From: Actinomadura opuntiae
Lineage (GTDB): Bacteria; Actinomycetota; Actinomycetes; Streptosporangiales; Streptosporangiaceae
Assembly: GCF_030283205.1 (NCBI RefSeq)
Contig: NZ_JASNWF010000005.1
Coordinates: 1-64,000 of the forward strand
Direction of reading: 5' to 3'
DNA: 64,000 bases
Within the stretch, counting starts at the first letter, position 1. The number at the start of each line of letters is the position of its first letter. Below the pieces are notes generated by a model. That model had not been told where the DNA came from, made no database searches, and was given only the letters and a program-made list of their open reading frames with translations. A program made the position numbers and the translations under genes. Shown here piece by piece: positions 38,856-48,238 of the stretch.

Positions 38856-38872
38856 TAAGGCGGGCGGCTACG

Positions 38873-38899
38873 GGCCGGAGTCCCCACCGGGCTCCGGCC
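38873..38899. terminator. Hairpin between convergent genes
   Basis: GGCCGGAG (38873-38880) and CTCCGGCC (38892-38899) form a perfect 8-bp stem with an 11-nt loop. It lies between the convergent ends at 38855 (+) and 38932 (-). No T-run follows. Confidence 0.6.
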
Positions 38900-38931
38900 T
38901 CGGCACGCTCCCTACCGGGGCGGTGCCGCGG

Positions 38932-40026
38932 TCAGCCTTCCCGAGGGTCGGCGGTCGTCGGGTCCTGCGCGCCGTAGGCCGGCCAGATGTCGTAGCCCGT
39001 CTGGACGTCGTCGTCCGGACGGGCGTGCCGCGGCCGGTACGCCGGCCGGTCGGGAATCGTCATCGTCGGGTCCGCCGCGGACACGAGCGGGTCGCGCACA
39101 GGTACGGCCGGGTCGGGAACGACCAGGGTGGGCAGCCGGGCCGCAGCATTCGCGGCGGCCGCCTCGGCGGCCTCGGCCGCCTTCGCCGCGTTGCGGCGGG
39201 CGCCGTACGGAGCGACGAGCATCCGGTAGAACGGGCGCCGGATCGGGGTGGGAACGAGGCGGTAGCCGCCCCGGACGATGACGTTGCGCACGTACTGGCG
39301 CCGCGAGATGAAGCCTTCGGCGAGCATCTCGCGCTGCAGCCGCAGTTCCGACCGGAGCAGGGCGCGGCCGCCGCGACGGTCGTAGGCGCCGTCGCCGACG
39401 CGGTAGTAGACGAGGGGTTCGGCGACGTTCACCAGGCGGGCGCCGGCGGCGATCATCCGGACGAACAGCCAGTAGTCCTCCATCAGCGGCAGGTCGCCGT
39501 AGCCGCCGGCGGCGATGACGGCGCTGCGCCGGTAGACGACCGTGGGATGGTTGAACGGGTCGTGCAGGCGCGAGTAGCGGACGATGTCGCCGGGGTCGCT
39601 CGGCGGGATGCGGCGGCCGACGACGTCGGCGGTGTCGCGGCCGAACTCCAGCAGCCCCGCTCCGACCAGTTCCGCGCCCGCGCGCACCAGCGGAACCTGC
39701 AGCTCGAAGCGGTGCGGCATCGCGATGTCGTCGGCGTCCATCCGCGCGACGATGTCGTAGCGGGCGGCCTGGAGTCCCGCGTCCAGGGCGGGGCCGAGGC
39801 CCCGGTTCACCTCCAGGTGGACGAACGTCACCTCGACCGGGCTGGTCGCCACGATCTCCTTCAGCGCCACCGCGATCTCCGGCGGGACCGGGCCGTCCTG
39901 GACCAGCACCACCTGGTCGGGGCGGAGCGTCTGGTCGTCGACCGCGCTGCGGAAGGCGTCCCGGACGTACTCTTCCCGGTCACCGCCGTAGACGGTCATC
40001 AGAAGGGTGAAGGGTTCGGGCTGCAT
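38932..40026 (-). CDS. GT2 family glycosyltransferase
   Basis: 364 residues from ATG 40026. The GT-A domain shows FTLLMTVYGGDREEYVRDAF, VVLVQDGPVPPEI, VNRGLGPALDAGL, the DxD motif VARMDADDIAMPHRF, then HPTVVYRRSAVIAAGGY and the LMEDYWLFVRM segment (E-D catalytic pair). It resembles capsule/teichoic GT2 enzymes such as amylovoran-type transferases. The C-terminal 80 residues are Ala-rich then Pro/Asp-rich and probably disordered. It lies between convergent and leftward genes with its own 260-bp upstream region (40027-40286). Acceptor and donor unknown. Confidence 0.85.
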   Translation of the reverse strand: MQPEPFTLLMTVYGGDREEYVRDAFRSAVDDQTLRPDQVVLVQDGPVPPEIAVALKEIVATSPVEVTFVHLEVNRGLGPALDAGLQAARYDIVARMDADDIAMPHRFELQVPLVRAGAELVGAGLLEFGRDTADVVGRRIPPSDPGDIVRYSRLHDPFNHPTVVYRRSAVIAAGGYGDLPLMEDYWLFVRMIAAGARLVNVAEPLVYYRVGDGAYDRRGGRALLRSELRLQREMLAEGFISRRQYVRNVIVRGGYRLVPTPIRRPFYRMLVAPYGARRNAAKAAEAAEAAAANAAARLPTLVVPDPAVPVRDPLVSAADPTMTIPDRPAYRPRHARPDDDVQTGYDIWPAYGAQDPTTADPREG

Positions 40027-40286
40027 CGGTCCGTTTCCGGGTGGGGCCGTGGCGGCCGTCGGAGCGCGAGCCGCGGCGGGGGGCGGGGCTCGGGAGCGGC
40101 TCCTCGGGGGGTGCTGAGGTCGTGCTGGTCGGGGACGGGTCAGGGCGATGATCGGAAACGTCGCCCTTCATGTGACGCTTTAGTGTGGTTGATGGTTGCG
40201 CGCCGCCAAGATACCGGTGTGGTGGGACTGATGACGATGGAACGTCCTCCGTCCGGCCCCGGGAGGCCCGGCCCGCGGGGTCGGGT

Positions 40287-41735
40287 TCAGGTCTGCGCGC
40301 ATATGTCGCGGTCGGCGCGGATCTCGCCGGCCACCTTCGGCACCGCCGCGCCGCCGCCGCTCAGCTTCGCGCCGTCCTTGCCGATGACCAGGTAGACGTA
40401 GCCGGCCTTCGCCTTGGCCCAGGCGGCCGACGGGTGGCCGGGCACGGCCAGCGCCGTCCGCGCCGCCTGCCCCTCGGCGCCCCGGCCGTAGAGGATCTTC
40501 GTCCTGGCCGCCGACTTCACGGTGCCGACCTTGACGACCTTGAAGCCGCGCTCGGCGAGCGCGTCGGCGGTCCGCTGGGCGAGACCGTGCTCGCCGGTGC
40601 CGTTGAAGACGCCGATCCGCACCTGCGCGGGCGGGACCGGCTTGACCTTCTGCTGCGCCGGCACCGGCACCGGCGCAGGCGCCGGCTCGGGCGGGGTGTT
40701 GTCCTCGCGGATGGCCTGGAACAGCGGCTCGGCGAGCGCCTGGTTGAACTGGACCCGGTTCTTGTCCTTCGGGTAGGCCATCGTCGGCACCGTGACGAAG
40801 CGGACCTTGCCCGCGCTCATCCCGCGCAGGCCGCTCGCAAGCTTCTGCATCACCGACAGGGTGAGCTCGTCGTCGGCGTGGATCGACTTGGTGACGGCGG
40901 ACAGGAAGCTGTAGGTGCGGCCCGGGTCGGTCAGCATCCCCTTGTCGGTCGCCTTCTGGACGACCGAGGCCATGAACGCCTGCTGCCGCTTGATCCGGTC
41001 GAGGTCGGAGCCGTTGCCCAGCACGTAGCGGGTGCGCACGTAGCCGAGCGCCTGGTCGCCGTGCACGGTCTGCTTGCCCGCCTTGAGGTGCAGCTCGGCC
41101 TTCGGGTCGTTGACGGGCTTGTCGACGCAGATCTCCACGCCGCCGAGGGCGTCCACGACCTGCTTGAAGCCGGCGAAGTCGACCTCGACGAAGTGGTCGA
41201 TGTGGATCTTGGTGATGGACTCGATGGTGCGCCAGGTGCAGGACGGGCCGGCGTTGGAGAACGCCGAGTTCAGCATGCCGAAGTAGGCGGGGATGGCGGA
41301 GCCGTTCTTGCGCTTGCAGCTCGGGACGTTGACCATCGAGTCGCGCGGGAAGCTGATGCCGATCGCGCCGGCGCCGCCGGGCGAGATGTGCAGCAGGATC
41401 GTGGTGTCGGAGCGCTCGCCCTGCTCGGTGCCGTACTGGGAGTTGGCGCCCTGCCGGCTGTCGGAGCCCATCATCAGGATGTTGATGGAGTCGTTGAGCT
41501 TGGCGGGCCGGTTCTTGCCGAGCTTGTCCCTGACGTTCTCGCGGTGGATCTGGCCGTCCAGCCGCCGCCAGAACCCGTACGCGGTGAGGCTGCCGCCGAC
41601 CAGGATCACCGACATCGCGATCGAGACCCACCCGAGCACGCGCCACAGGCGCCCCCGCGGCGCCGGCGGTTCCGGCGGCGATGGGGCGCTGTAGTACACC
41701 GGCGCGGGTGAGGCGGCTCGCTGCATCCGTAACAT
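40287..41735 (-). CDS. LytR-CpsA-Psr (LCP) glycopolymer ligase
   Basis: A 482-residue protein with one transmembrane helix near residues 32-55 (LGWVSIAMSVILVGGSLTAY). The LCP domain shows INILMMGSDSRQGANSQYG, SDTTILLHISPGG, ISFPRDSMVNVP (conserved RD), LNSAFSNAGP and ALGYVRTRYVLGNGSDLDRIKRQQAF (pyrophosphate-binding Arg cluster). A C-terminal LytR_C domain follows (VRIGVFNGTGEHGLAQRTADAL). LCP enzymes attach lipid-linked glycopolymers (arabinogalactan, teichoic acid) to peptidoglycan, so this could anchor the galactan made by the glf/glfT2 locus. The start is uncertain: ATG 41735 or 41726, neither with a strong ribosome-binding site. Confidence 0.93.
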   Translation of the reverse strand: MLRMQRAASPAPVYYSAPSPPEPPAPRGRLWRVLGWVSIAMSVILVGGSLTAYGFWRRLDGQIHRENVRDKLGKNRPAKLNDSINILMMGSDSRQGANSQYGTEQGERSDTTILLHISPGGAGAIGISFPRDSMVNVPSCKRKNGSAIPAYFGMLNSAFSNAGPSCTWRTIESITKIHIDHFVEVDFAGFKQVVDALGGVEICVDKPVNDPKAELHLKAGKQTVHGDQALGYVRTRYVLGNGSDLDRIKRQQAFMASVVQKATDKGMLTDPGRTYSFLSAVTKSIHADDELTLSVMQKLASGLRGMSAGKVRFVTVPTMAYPKDKNRVQFNQALAEPLFQAIREDNTPPEPAPAPVPVPAQQKVKPVPPAQVRIGVFNGTGEHGLAQRTADALAERGFKVVKVGTVKSAARTKILYGRGAEGQAARTALAVPGHPSAAWAKAKAGYVYLVIGKDGAKLSGGGAAVPKVAGEIRADRDICAQT

Positions 41736-41857
41736 TTCAGCACAGATTGGACAGCGGTCACCCCCGTCACGGGAAACTCGGCCGGCAGCGGGCGCCCGGT
41801 CGCCCCCGCGGCCGCCGCGGGCCGCCCGGGACGCGGCGGCGAGGTGACTAGACTTCG

Positions 41858-42808
41858 GTGAGGATGAGCATCGTAGACGCGCTGACCGACCAGGCCATGG
41901 TCGTGCTGCAGGACCGGCCGGTCGTGGCGCTGAGCGCCTGGCTGAACCGGGCCCTCGGCGAATGCGCCGGCACCGGCCGCACCCTGCAGCTGGTCACGCC
42001 GCTCGGGTCCCGGCTGTCGCTGCCGCTGCGCAGCGCCGCGTCCGGCGCCGAGCTGCAGTGGGTCGTCCGCGACGGCGACGGCTACTACGAGGGCCTGACC
42101 GGCCGGCCGCTGAAGTGGGGCGGCGCCGCGTTCGTGCCGGTCCCGGAGGCGCGCGACTACGCGGCCGGGTTCACCACCCGGCCCACCGCCCCGATCGGCT
42201 CGCAGCTCACCCTCGTCTACCGGATCCGGCACGGCGCCGACGGGCACCTCGGCGGTCCCGTCGAGCGGCTGCTGCAGCTGACGACCGGCAAGCTGCCGGC
42301 CGGCCTCGGCCCCGCCGAGCCGCTGGAGCACCCGTGGCGGCCCGACCGGCTCACCGAGTACGCGCGCGGCCGCTCCACCGCCCGGCTGTTCGTCGCCGGC
42401 GACGGCCCGCGCCCCGCGCAGGCGATCTGCGACTTCACCGCCACCGAGGGCGGCGGGATGGCGGAGGTCAGCACCGTCACCGTCGGCTACGGCCCGGACG
42501 ACCCGCCGCCGCTGCGCCACCTCGGGTCGCTGGTCGGCGCGCTCGCCGCCGACCAGCCCGTCGCGTCGCTGTTCGTGCAGCTCACCCCCGGACGCGCCGA
42601 CCTCACCACCGAGCCGCGCTGGACGGGCGCGCCCGCCCCGGTCGCGCTGGCCGTCGCGGGCGCCGTCGCCGGCCCGAACGGGATCCCCGGGCAGCAGGTC
42701 GGGCCGCCGCGCCAGCCGCTGACGATGTTCCCGCTGGGCGACGGCCGCTCCCAGGACGGCTGGCAGCGGCACAGCCTGCTGATGCAGCACCTCCAGTCGG
42801 CGTCCTGA
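41858..42808 (+). CDS. Uncharacterised soluble protein near T7SS genes
   Basis: About 316 residues from GTG 41858 (GAGGTGA ten bases upstream; an ATG two codons later is an alternative). It has no transmembrane segment. Sequence features include IVDALTDQAMVVLQDRPVVA, GYYEGLTGRPLKWGG, a conserved-looking IGSQLTLVYRIRHGA and a C-terminal WQRHSLLMQHLQ. I do not recognise a named family. It is divergent from the LCP gene and followed by the DUF1266 gene on the same strand. In actinomycetes similar proteins lie near type VII secretion loci, but no function can be given. Confidence 0.7.
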   Translation: MRMSIVDALTDQAMVVLQDRPVVALSAWLNRALGECAGTGRTLQLVTPLGSRLSLPLRSAASGAELQWVVRDGDGYYEGLTGRPLKWGGAAFVPVPEARDYAAGFTTRPTAPIGSQLTLVYRIRHGADGHLGGPVERLLQLTTGKLPAGLGPAEPLEHPWRPDRLTEYARGRSTARLFVAGDGPRPAQAICDFTATEGGGMAEVSTVTVGYGPDDPPPLRHLGSLVGALAADQPVASLFVQLTPGRADLTTEPRWTGAPAPVALAVAGAVAGPNGIPGQQVGPPRQPLTMFPLGDGRSQDGWQRHSLLMQHLQSAS

Positions 42809-42942
42809 CCCCCGCCCGCCGGGGTGTCGCGAGGGCACCGGACGGAACGCGGCGTCCCAAAGCGGCCTTCCACGCCCTCGCCGCCGCATATGCCGCACGG
42901 AGCCGATGATCTACCCGTAACGGATGAGGTACGGTCCCCTTC

Positions 42943-44370
42943 ATGGGAGCGGACGGCCAGCTCGGCGCGCTCGAGCGGGCCGTCGAGGGGACCCTCGCCG
43001 AGGGCGCGCTGGAGTTCGACGACGACGAGGCCGTGCTGCGGATCGAGGGCTCCCTCGTCCTGACCACCGGCTGGTTCCTGTCCTGCGCCGCCGCCGGCGT
43101 CGTGCTGCTGCTGCTCGGCGCGGTGCTGTCGCTGACCGGGCTGCGCGACGCCGCATCGTGGGCGCTCGCCCCCGGTGCCGCGATGGTCGCGCTCGTCCTG
43201 GCGTTCCTGCTGGCGCTGCGGTTCACGCCGCTGCCCGCGCTCTGGCCCGAGCTGGAGCTGCGCTTCACCGAGCAGGCGATGGTGCACCGGCGCACCCGCG
43301 TCCCGTTCGGCGACCTGCGCCCCGAGCACCTGGTGTGGAAGAACGGCCGGTTCTTCCGCCGGCTGTACGTCCGGCACCCGTCGCTGCGCAAGCAGCTCGC
43401 CGGGTTCTTCGAGAGCGAGGAGCGGCAGGCCGAGGAGTTCCAGCGGCGGCTCTGGGAGCTGATCTCCGCGCCGGACCTGCCGGGCGTGCTCACCCACGGC
43501 AGCGACCTCACCCCCGTGCAGCGCTGGATCATCGGCGCCGGCGCCCCCTACGGCGCGATCAACGGGTTCCGGCTGGACCGGCTCGGCGCCGCGCCCGGCG
43601 AGTCCGCCGCGGCGGCCGACCGGCGCACCGCGCAGGAGCTGCTGCGCGAGCCGTGGGGCGCCTACGTCCTGGAGCAGCTGCTCGCCGCGGTGAACTGGCT
43701 CGTCCAGGAGGGCCACCGCGCCGACTTCACCATGGACGCCGAGATCGCCGCCCGCCCGCCGGAGCTCCAGGAGCGCTACGCGGTGCTGCTGCGCGAGGTG
43801 GACGGGCTCATCGCCGCCGACCGGCTGGAGCCGCCGTTCGTCGAGCGGCTGATCGAGCTGGTCCGGGTCCGGTACGGGGACGAGGGCGCCGCGTACGCCC
43901 GGCTCGTCCCGCCGCTGCTGCGCGACGAGCCGGGCGCGGACGCCAGCGAGGAGGGCGGCGAGCTGGCCCAGTTCCTGCACCGGCTGTTCAACGACCGCGA
44001 CCACGCCGGCGAGGAGCTGCACCGGCTGGCGGTGCTGGCCGACCCGGCCCTGCGCGCCAACGTCGGCCGCTTCCTGATCTGGGACTACGCGCGCGCGTTG
44101 ATGCTGTACCGGTGGGGCCACATGGTCGGCTGGTTGACCGAGGAGTACTGCTGGGAGCGGATGCTGCCGCTCGCCCTGGACGTCCAGCGCCGCTACACGT
44201 CCTGGCACGACATGGCGACCTGCTACCTGCAGGGACGGCTGCTGTGGTCGGGCGGCGGCGGACGCGCGCAGGCGGAGTACGACCGGCTCGTCGAGCACCT
44301 GGCCGGGGAGCGGCGCAGCCCGTGGAACCTCGTGCCGTGGGACCTCGACCTCACCCGCGACTGGCCCTGA
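42943..44370 (+). CDS. DUF1266-type membrane protein
   Basis: A 475-residue protein with two adjacent transmembrane helices at about 43-65 and 70-93 (LSCAAAGVVLLLLGAVLSL; GAAMVALVLAFLLALRF). The C-terminal 200 residues carry the DUF1266 pattern: IWDYARALMLYRWGHMVGWL, TEEYCWERMLPLALDVQRRY, then SWHDMATCYLQGRLLWSGGG. DUF1266 has no established biochemical activity but is recurrent near polymorphic toxin and T7SS loci. ATG 42943 has GAGG upstream. It ends 40 bp before the convergent end of the EspI-like operon. Confidence 0.8.
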   Translation: MGADGQLGALERAVEGTLAEGALEFDDDEAVLRIEGSLVLTTGWFLSCAAAGVVLLLLGAVLSLTGLRDAASWALAPGAAMVALVLAFLLALRFTPLPALWPELELRFTEQAMVHRRTRVPFGDLRPEHLVWKNGRFFRRLYVRHPSLRKQLAGFFESEERQAEEFQRRLWELISAPDLPGVLTHGSDLTPVQRWIIGAGAPYGAINGFRLDRLGAAPGESAAAADRRTAQELLREPWGAYVLEQLLAAVNWLVQEGHRADFTMDAEIAARPPELQERYAVLLREVDGLIAADRLEPPFVERLIELVRVRYGDEGAAYARLVPPLLRDEPGADASEEGGELAQFLHRLFNDRDHAGEELHRLAVLADPALRANVGRFLIWDYARALMLYRWGHMVGWLTEEYCWERMLPLALDVQRRYTSWHDMATCYLQGRLLWSGGGGRAQAEYDRLVEHLAGERRSPWNLVPWDLDLTRDWP

Positions 44371-44410
44371 CCCGCGGCCCCGATCCGTGCACTGACCCGC
44401 GGCGCCGGCC

Positions 44411-44890
44411 TCAGCCGCCGATGACACCGCCCTGGTAGGCGGCGCCGTCCGGCGCGTTCCGCCCGCTTCCGGGCACCTCGGCCGCCGCGCCGCCGTCCTC
44501 GCCGGACGCCCTCCAGCTCCGCGCCGGGGCGTCGCTCTCCCCGTCGGGGTACACGGTGCCGCCGAGCCAGTGCACCAGGGAGTCGGCGAACGTGCGGGCG
44601 ACGCGCGGCGCGTCCGGCAGGTCGGTGACCGCGCGGATGTCGACCCACCACACCGGCGCGACGACCCGCGCCGCGAACTCGGCGCCGAGCAGCCGGCCGA
44701 TCTCGCCCTGCACCGACACCTGCACCGCGTCCTCGATCGCGACGAGCAGCCGGCCCTCCGCGTCGTACAGCAGCGTCGGCTCCGGCTCGCCGCCGCGCAG
44801 CTCCAGCGGCTCGCCCATCGCGATCATGCCGTCGGCGACCGCGTGCACGTCCGGGCGGCGGCGCACCAGCGCGACCAGGTCACTGCTCAC
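44411..44890 (-). CDS. Small T7SS-locus protein (DUF6177-like, tentative)
   Basis: 159 residues from GTG 44890, which overlaps the upstream gene's stop (GTGA). It contains DLVALVRRRPDVHAVADGMI, LLYDAEGRLLVAIEDAVQVS, VQGEIGRLLG and PVWWVDIRAVTDLPDAPRVA. This pattern resembles the N-terminal half of an actinomycete T7SS-associated family I remember as DUF6177; that name is from memory and was not checked. It is encoded with the EspI-like ATPase, so a chaperone or accessory role in T7SS export is plausible. The C-terminal tail is Gly/Ala-rich and disordered. Confidence 0.65.
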   Translation of the reverse strand: MSSDLVALVRRRPDVHAVADGMIAMGEPLELRGGEPEPTLLYDAEGRLLVAIEDAVQVSVQGEIGRLLGAEFAARVVAPVWWVDIRAVTDLPDAPRVARTFADSLVHWLGGTVYPDGESDAPARSWRASGEDGGAAAEVPGSGRNAPDGAAYQGGVIGG

Positions 44891-46593
44891 CGGGCCACCC
44901 CCGCGCCGAGCGAGCGGGCGAACACCTCGTGCACCACCTGGATCCCCGCCATCCGCGCGGCGGCCGACACCCGGCCGAGCTCCAGCGAGCTGCCCGTCGC
45001 CAGGTGCCGGTCGTAGGGCACCGCCACCACCGGCAGCCCCCACGCGGCCAGCATCTGGTGGGCGCGCTGCAGGTCGGCGCCGACCTGCGGGGCGTGCGAC
45101 ACCATCGCGATCACGGTGCGGCGCAGCACGTCCTGCTGGTCGTTGGAGACGAACCACTCCAGCGCGCCGCGCGCGCTCAGCGCCCCGTCGACCGTGCCCG
45201 GCGTCACCAGCACCAGGCCGTGCGAGCCCGCGATCACCCCGCGGTTGACCTCGGTGAGGATGCCCGCGCCGCAGTCGACGACCGTCGCCGCGACGTACCG
45301 GCTCACCGCGCTCAGCGCCGCCTCGAACGTCTCCAGCGTGAACTCGCCGGCGATGCGGCCGCCGCGGGTGGACGACAGCACCCACAGGCCGTCGGGCGTG
45401 CGGGTGAGGAACCGCGCCGCCTCCTCGAACGACTGCGGCTGCTGCCCGGCGAGGTCGAACAGCGACAGCTGCGAGCGGACGCCGAGCCGCAGCGGCAGCG
45501 AGCCCAGCTCGGCGTCGGCGTCGGCGGCCAGCACCCGGTCGGCGCGGTGCCGGGCCAGCTCGGTCGCGACCAGCGCGGCCATCGTCGTCTTGCCCGCGCC
45601 GCCGCGCACGCTCGCCACCGCGATCTGCCGGGAGCTCGCCACGGACCGCTGCATCAGCTCGGCGAACGCGGCCAGCAGCCGGGCCTCGCGGGCGCCGCCG
45701 CCGACCGCCTTCAGCACGCCGCGCCCGACCCGGCGGGCCAGCACGTCGCCGTGCTGGTTCCGGCGGACGAGGTCGGTGGGCGGGATCTGCTGGCCGCCCG
45801 CGGGGCCGGGGGCGGCGGGCTGGCCGGTCACGCCGGGATGGACGGGCGCGGCGGGCTGCCCCGCGGCGGCCGCCGGGTCGGGCCACGCGGCCTGCTGCCC
45901 GGTCTGCCGTCCCTGCTGCGCCGCCTGGTCACCGGCCGCGGGGATCGCGCCGAGGACCGGGTTGACCGCGGCCTCCCAGTCGAAGTCGGAGTGGACGAGC
46001 GGGTCGGCCTGCTGCTGTTGTTGCGGCTCGGCGGGGGCGTCCGCTCCCGGCTGCGCCGCTTGCTGCTGCGCCGCCGCCTGTTGTGCGGCCACCTGCTCCT
46101 GAAGGGCCTGCTGCGCTGCCTGCTGAGCCGCCGCTTGCTGGGCGGACATCTGCTGCTGGGCGGCGAACGGCTGGACGGGCGGCTGCTGGGGGGACGGCAC
46201 CGGGTCAGGCGCCGGCGGCTCGGGGAGCAGCGGCGCCGGTTCGTCCTGCACGTCCTGCGAAACCTGCGCGACCTGCGGGAACGGCGGAGCCTCAGGGACG
46301 GGAGGCGACGTCTCGGGCGCCGGCTGGGCGGGCTGGGCGGCGGGCTGGGTGGCGGGCTGCTGCGCCACCGGCTGGGCCGACTGCTGCACGGGCTGGACGG
46401 GTTCGGCGGAGGCCTGGGCCACCTGCGGCGGGACGGACGCGGACGGCGCCCTTTCCTGGGCAGGCCGGGGCGGCGCGTCGGCGCCCCACGACCCCTGCGC
46501 GGGGCCGGACGGCGTCGCGTCGAGGACCTGGAGGCCCCGCCGGGAAACGCCGATCTCGCGCAAAACCGCCTGTTGCCAGCTGGAGTCGGACAC
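44887..46593 (-). CDS. EspI-like MinD/ParA-family P-loop ATPase with Pro/Gln-rich N-terminus
   Basis: 568 residues from ATG 46593. About 270 residues of Pro/Gln/Ala-rich low-complexity sequence precede a MinD-like domain: IAVASVRGGAGKTTMAALVA (deviant Walker A, Lys335 in GKT), RVLAADADAELGSLPLRLG and ATVVDCGAGILTEVNRGVI (Walker B-like), ending in helices (RVSAAARMAGIQVVHEVFA). The combination of disordered Pro-rich N-terminus and MinD-type ATPase is that of EspI/Rv3876-like T7SS proteins. It is the first of a two-gene leftward operon, divergent from the membrane protein at 46819 across a 225-bp promoter region. Confidence 0.85.
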   Translation of the reverse strand: MSDSSWQQAVLREIGVSRRGLQVLDATPSGPAQGSWGADAPPRPAQERAPSASVPPQVAQASAEPVQPVQQSAQPVAQQPATQPAAQPAQPAPETSPPVPEAPPFPQVAQVSQDVQDEPAPLLPEPPAPDPVPSPQQPPVQPFAAQQQMSAQQAAAQQAAQQALQEQVAAQQAAAQQQAAQPGADAPAEPQQQQQADPLVHSDFDWEAAVNPVLGAIPAAGDQAAQQGRQTGQQAAWPDPAAAAGQPAAPVHPGVTGQPAAPGPAGGQQIPPTDLVRRNQHGDVLARRVGRGVLKAVGGGAREARLLAAFAELMQRSVASSRQIAVASVRGGAGKTTMAALVATELARHRADRVLAADADAELGSLPLRLGVRSQLSLFDLAGQQPQSFEEAARFLTRTPDGLWVLSSTRGGRIAGEFTLETFEAALSAVSRYVAATVVDCGAGILTEVNRGVIAGSHGLVLVTPGTVDGALSARGALEWFVSNDQQDVLRRTVIAMVSHAPQVGADLQRAHQMLAAWGLPVVAVPYDRHLATGSSLELGRVSAAARMAGIQVVHEVFARSLGAGVAR

Positions 46594-46818
46594 CTGCCTC
46601 CTCTCTCCCCGCCAAGCCTACGAGACGCCCGTCGCCCCACGCACCGCCACGGGTCCGGCGGGGCCTGTCCGGCGGGGGCCGGGGCACCGTGCACACCGCC
46701 CTCACCGGCACAGACGGCACCAGACCGGCGATCTCCCCTGAAATCACCATGACCTGCCCGCTAGTCTTGCCGGACCTCAAACGGCACCCCGCCCTGTGAA
46801 CATCCGCCCGGAGCGAGC

Positions 46819-47646
46819 ATGAACCCCCCTCAATGGCCCGGCCAGCCTCCCGGCGGGCCCGGATTCCCGCCGGCCCCGCCCGGCCCGCCGATGCCCGGCC
46901 CCCCGATGCCCGGCCCGCCGGGTCCCCCGATGGGCTTCCCGCCCCCGCCGCGGCGCAGCGGCGGCGGCGCGCTCGTGCCGCTGCTGATCATCGGTGTGGT
47001 CGCGGTGCTCGCCATCGTCGGCGTCAGCGCGTTCTTCCTGCTCAGCGGCGACGACGAGACCGACGACCCGCCGGTCGCCATGCCGACGCTGACCCACATC
47101 ACCCCGTCCACGGAGACCAGCTCCCTGCCGTCGCCGCGCGCGTCCGTCGGGGGCGGCGGCACCGGTGACCCGGCGAGCGTCCTGTCCCGCACGATCCGGA
47201 CGGCGAAGGGCAACACCTTCACCCAGGCGGGCACCCGGACCGAGTCGTGCGTCACCCGCGCCAACACCAAGCTGCTGACCGCGCTGCGCCGGCACCCGTG
47301 CGTCGGGCTCATGCACTCCGCGGTCTACGCCAACCCCGGCAGGACGATCATCACCTCGGTGTCGATCATGACGCTGGGCAGCAGCTCCGCGGCGATCAGC
47401 GTCAAGGGCGTCACCGACCAGAGCGGCTGGCCGAAGCTGCTCACCCCGTCGGACGCCAGCGGGCTCCCCCAGCCGCGGGCGAACCCGGCGTACTGGACGC
47501 GGACCTGGTCGCAGGGCCGCAACGTGATCTACGCGCAGTCGTACTGGAAGAGCGGCGGCCCGACCGGCGGCCGCACCGGCCAGGTCTTCGCGACCGCCGG
47601 CGAGCTGGGCGTCGAGGTCACCAACACCCTGCTCTGGTCGAACTGA
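46819..47646 (+). CDS. Pro-rich single-pass membrane protein
   Basis: 275 residues from ATG 46819 with GGAG upstream. The N-terminal 50 residues are nearly all Pro/Gly/Met (repeated PPMPGPP), then comes one transmembrane helix at about 53-75 (LVPLLIIGVVAVLAIVGVSA). The outer part has a Ser/Thr/Pro linker and a compact domain with CVTRANTKLLTALRRHPCVG (two Cys, possibly a disulfide) and PAYWTRTWSQGRNVIYAQSY. It resembles the plan of the zinc-ribbon membrane proteins at 5341 and 7231 but lacks the ribbon. It sits between T7SS accessory genes. Function unknown. Confidence 0.75.
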   Translation: MNPPQWPGQPPGGPGFPPAPPGPPMPGPPMPGPPGPPMGFPPPPRRSGGGALVPLLIIGVVAVLAIVGVSAFFLLSGDDETDDPPVAMPTLTHITPSTETSSLPSPRASVGGGGTGDPASVLSRTIRTAKGNTFTQAGTRTESCVTRANTKLLTALRRHPCVGLMHSAVYANPGRTIITSVSIMTLGSSSAAISVKGVTDQSGWPKLLTPSDASGLPQPRANPAYWTRTWSQGRNVIYAQSYWKSGGPTGGRTGQVFATAGELGVEVTNTLLWSN

Positions 47647-47662
47647 TGGAGCGCTCCGCGCG

Positions 47663-47698
47663 GGGCCGGGACGGGCGCGCGAGCCCCCGTCCCGGCCC
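47663..47698. terminator. Strong 13-bp hairpin between convergent genes
   Basis: GGGCCGGGACGGG (47663-47675) is exactly complementary to CCCGTCCCGGCCC (47686-47698) with a 10-nt loop. It lies between the convergent ends at 47646 (+) and 47724 (-). This is the strongest terminator-like hairpin seen in the window. Confidence 0.8.
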
Positions 47699-47723
47699 GC
47701 CGCGTCCCGCGGCGGCGGAGCGG

Positions 47724-48002
47724 TCAGCCTTCGCGGCGCTGCGCCGCCTCGCGCTTGCGGGCCTGCGCCCGCTCGTAGGAGGCCAGCGCGCGCTCGCCGC
47801 CGGGCCGCAGTTCGAAGCGGACGCCGCGGTCGCCCTCGAACGGCTCGCGGTGGTCGAAGCCGCCGGTGTAGATCTCGGCGGGCACCCGGTCGGGGAAGGC
47901 GTCGCAGTACGGGATCCAGGTGTCCATCGACGTCGTCGCGTCGGGGTTGGCCCGCTGCTGGAGACGCACGCACGCGTCACAGATGCTGGGTCTCCTGCGC
48001 AT
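47724..48002 (-). CDS. Small conserved actinomycete-type protein
   Basis: 92 residues from ATG 48002 (AGAGGACGG upstream). It begins MRRRPSICDACVRLQQR with a CxxC pair, then has YCDAFPDRVPAEIYTGGFDH and a basic Arg/Ala-rich C-terminus. The conserved Cys residues and a GGFDHR segment suggest a small structural metal site. I recall similar short proteins annotated as hypothetical in actinomycetes. The upstream frame continues another 29 codons but shows no conserved features. No function can be assigned. Confidence 0.65.
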   Translation of the reverse strand: MRRRPSICDACVRLQQRANPDATTSMDTWIPYCDAFPDRVPAEIYTGGFDHREPFEGDRGVRFELRPGGERALASYERAQARKREAAQRREG

Positions 48003-48238
48003 GGTCCGGCCGTCCTCTCCGCTGTTCGCCCTGCCGTCCGCTCGCGCCGCCGGGCGCGCCGCCCGCGGCCACGCCGCAGTGTTCCACACCCGCGGTAACG
48101 CCTTCCGGCCCGTCCGCGATCACCATGGAACGGGTTGCGACATGAGCGAGGAAATCATCATAATGATCGCTCTCTGTGTGTCTGTGATCGTGCGCGGTCG
48201 CGGGCTCGTTCAGCTCCCGACGAACAGAGGGGTCCCCT

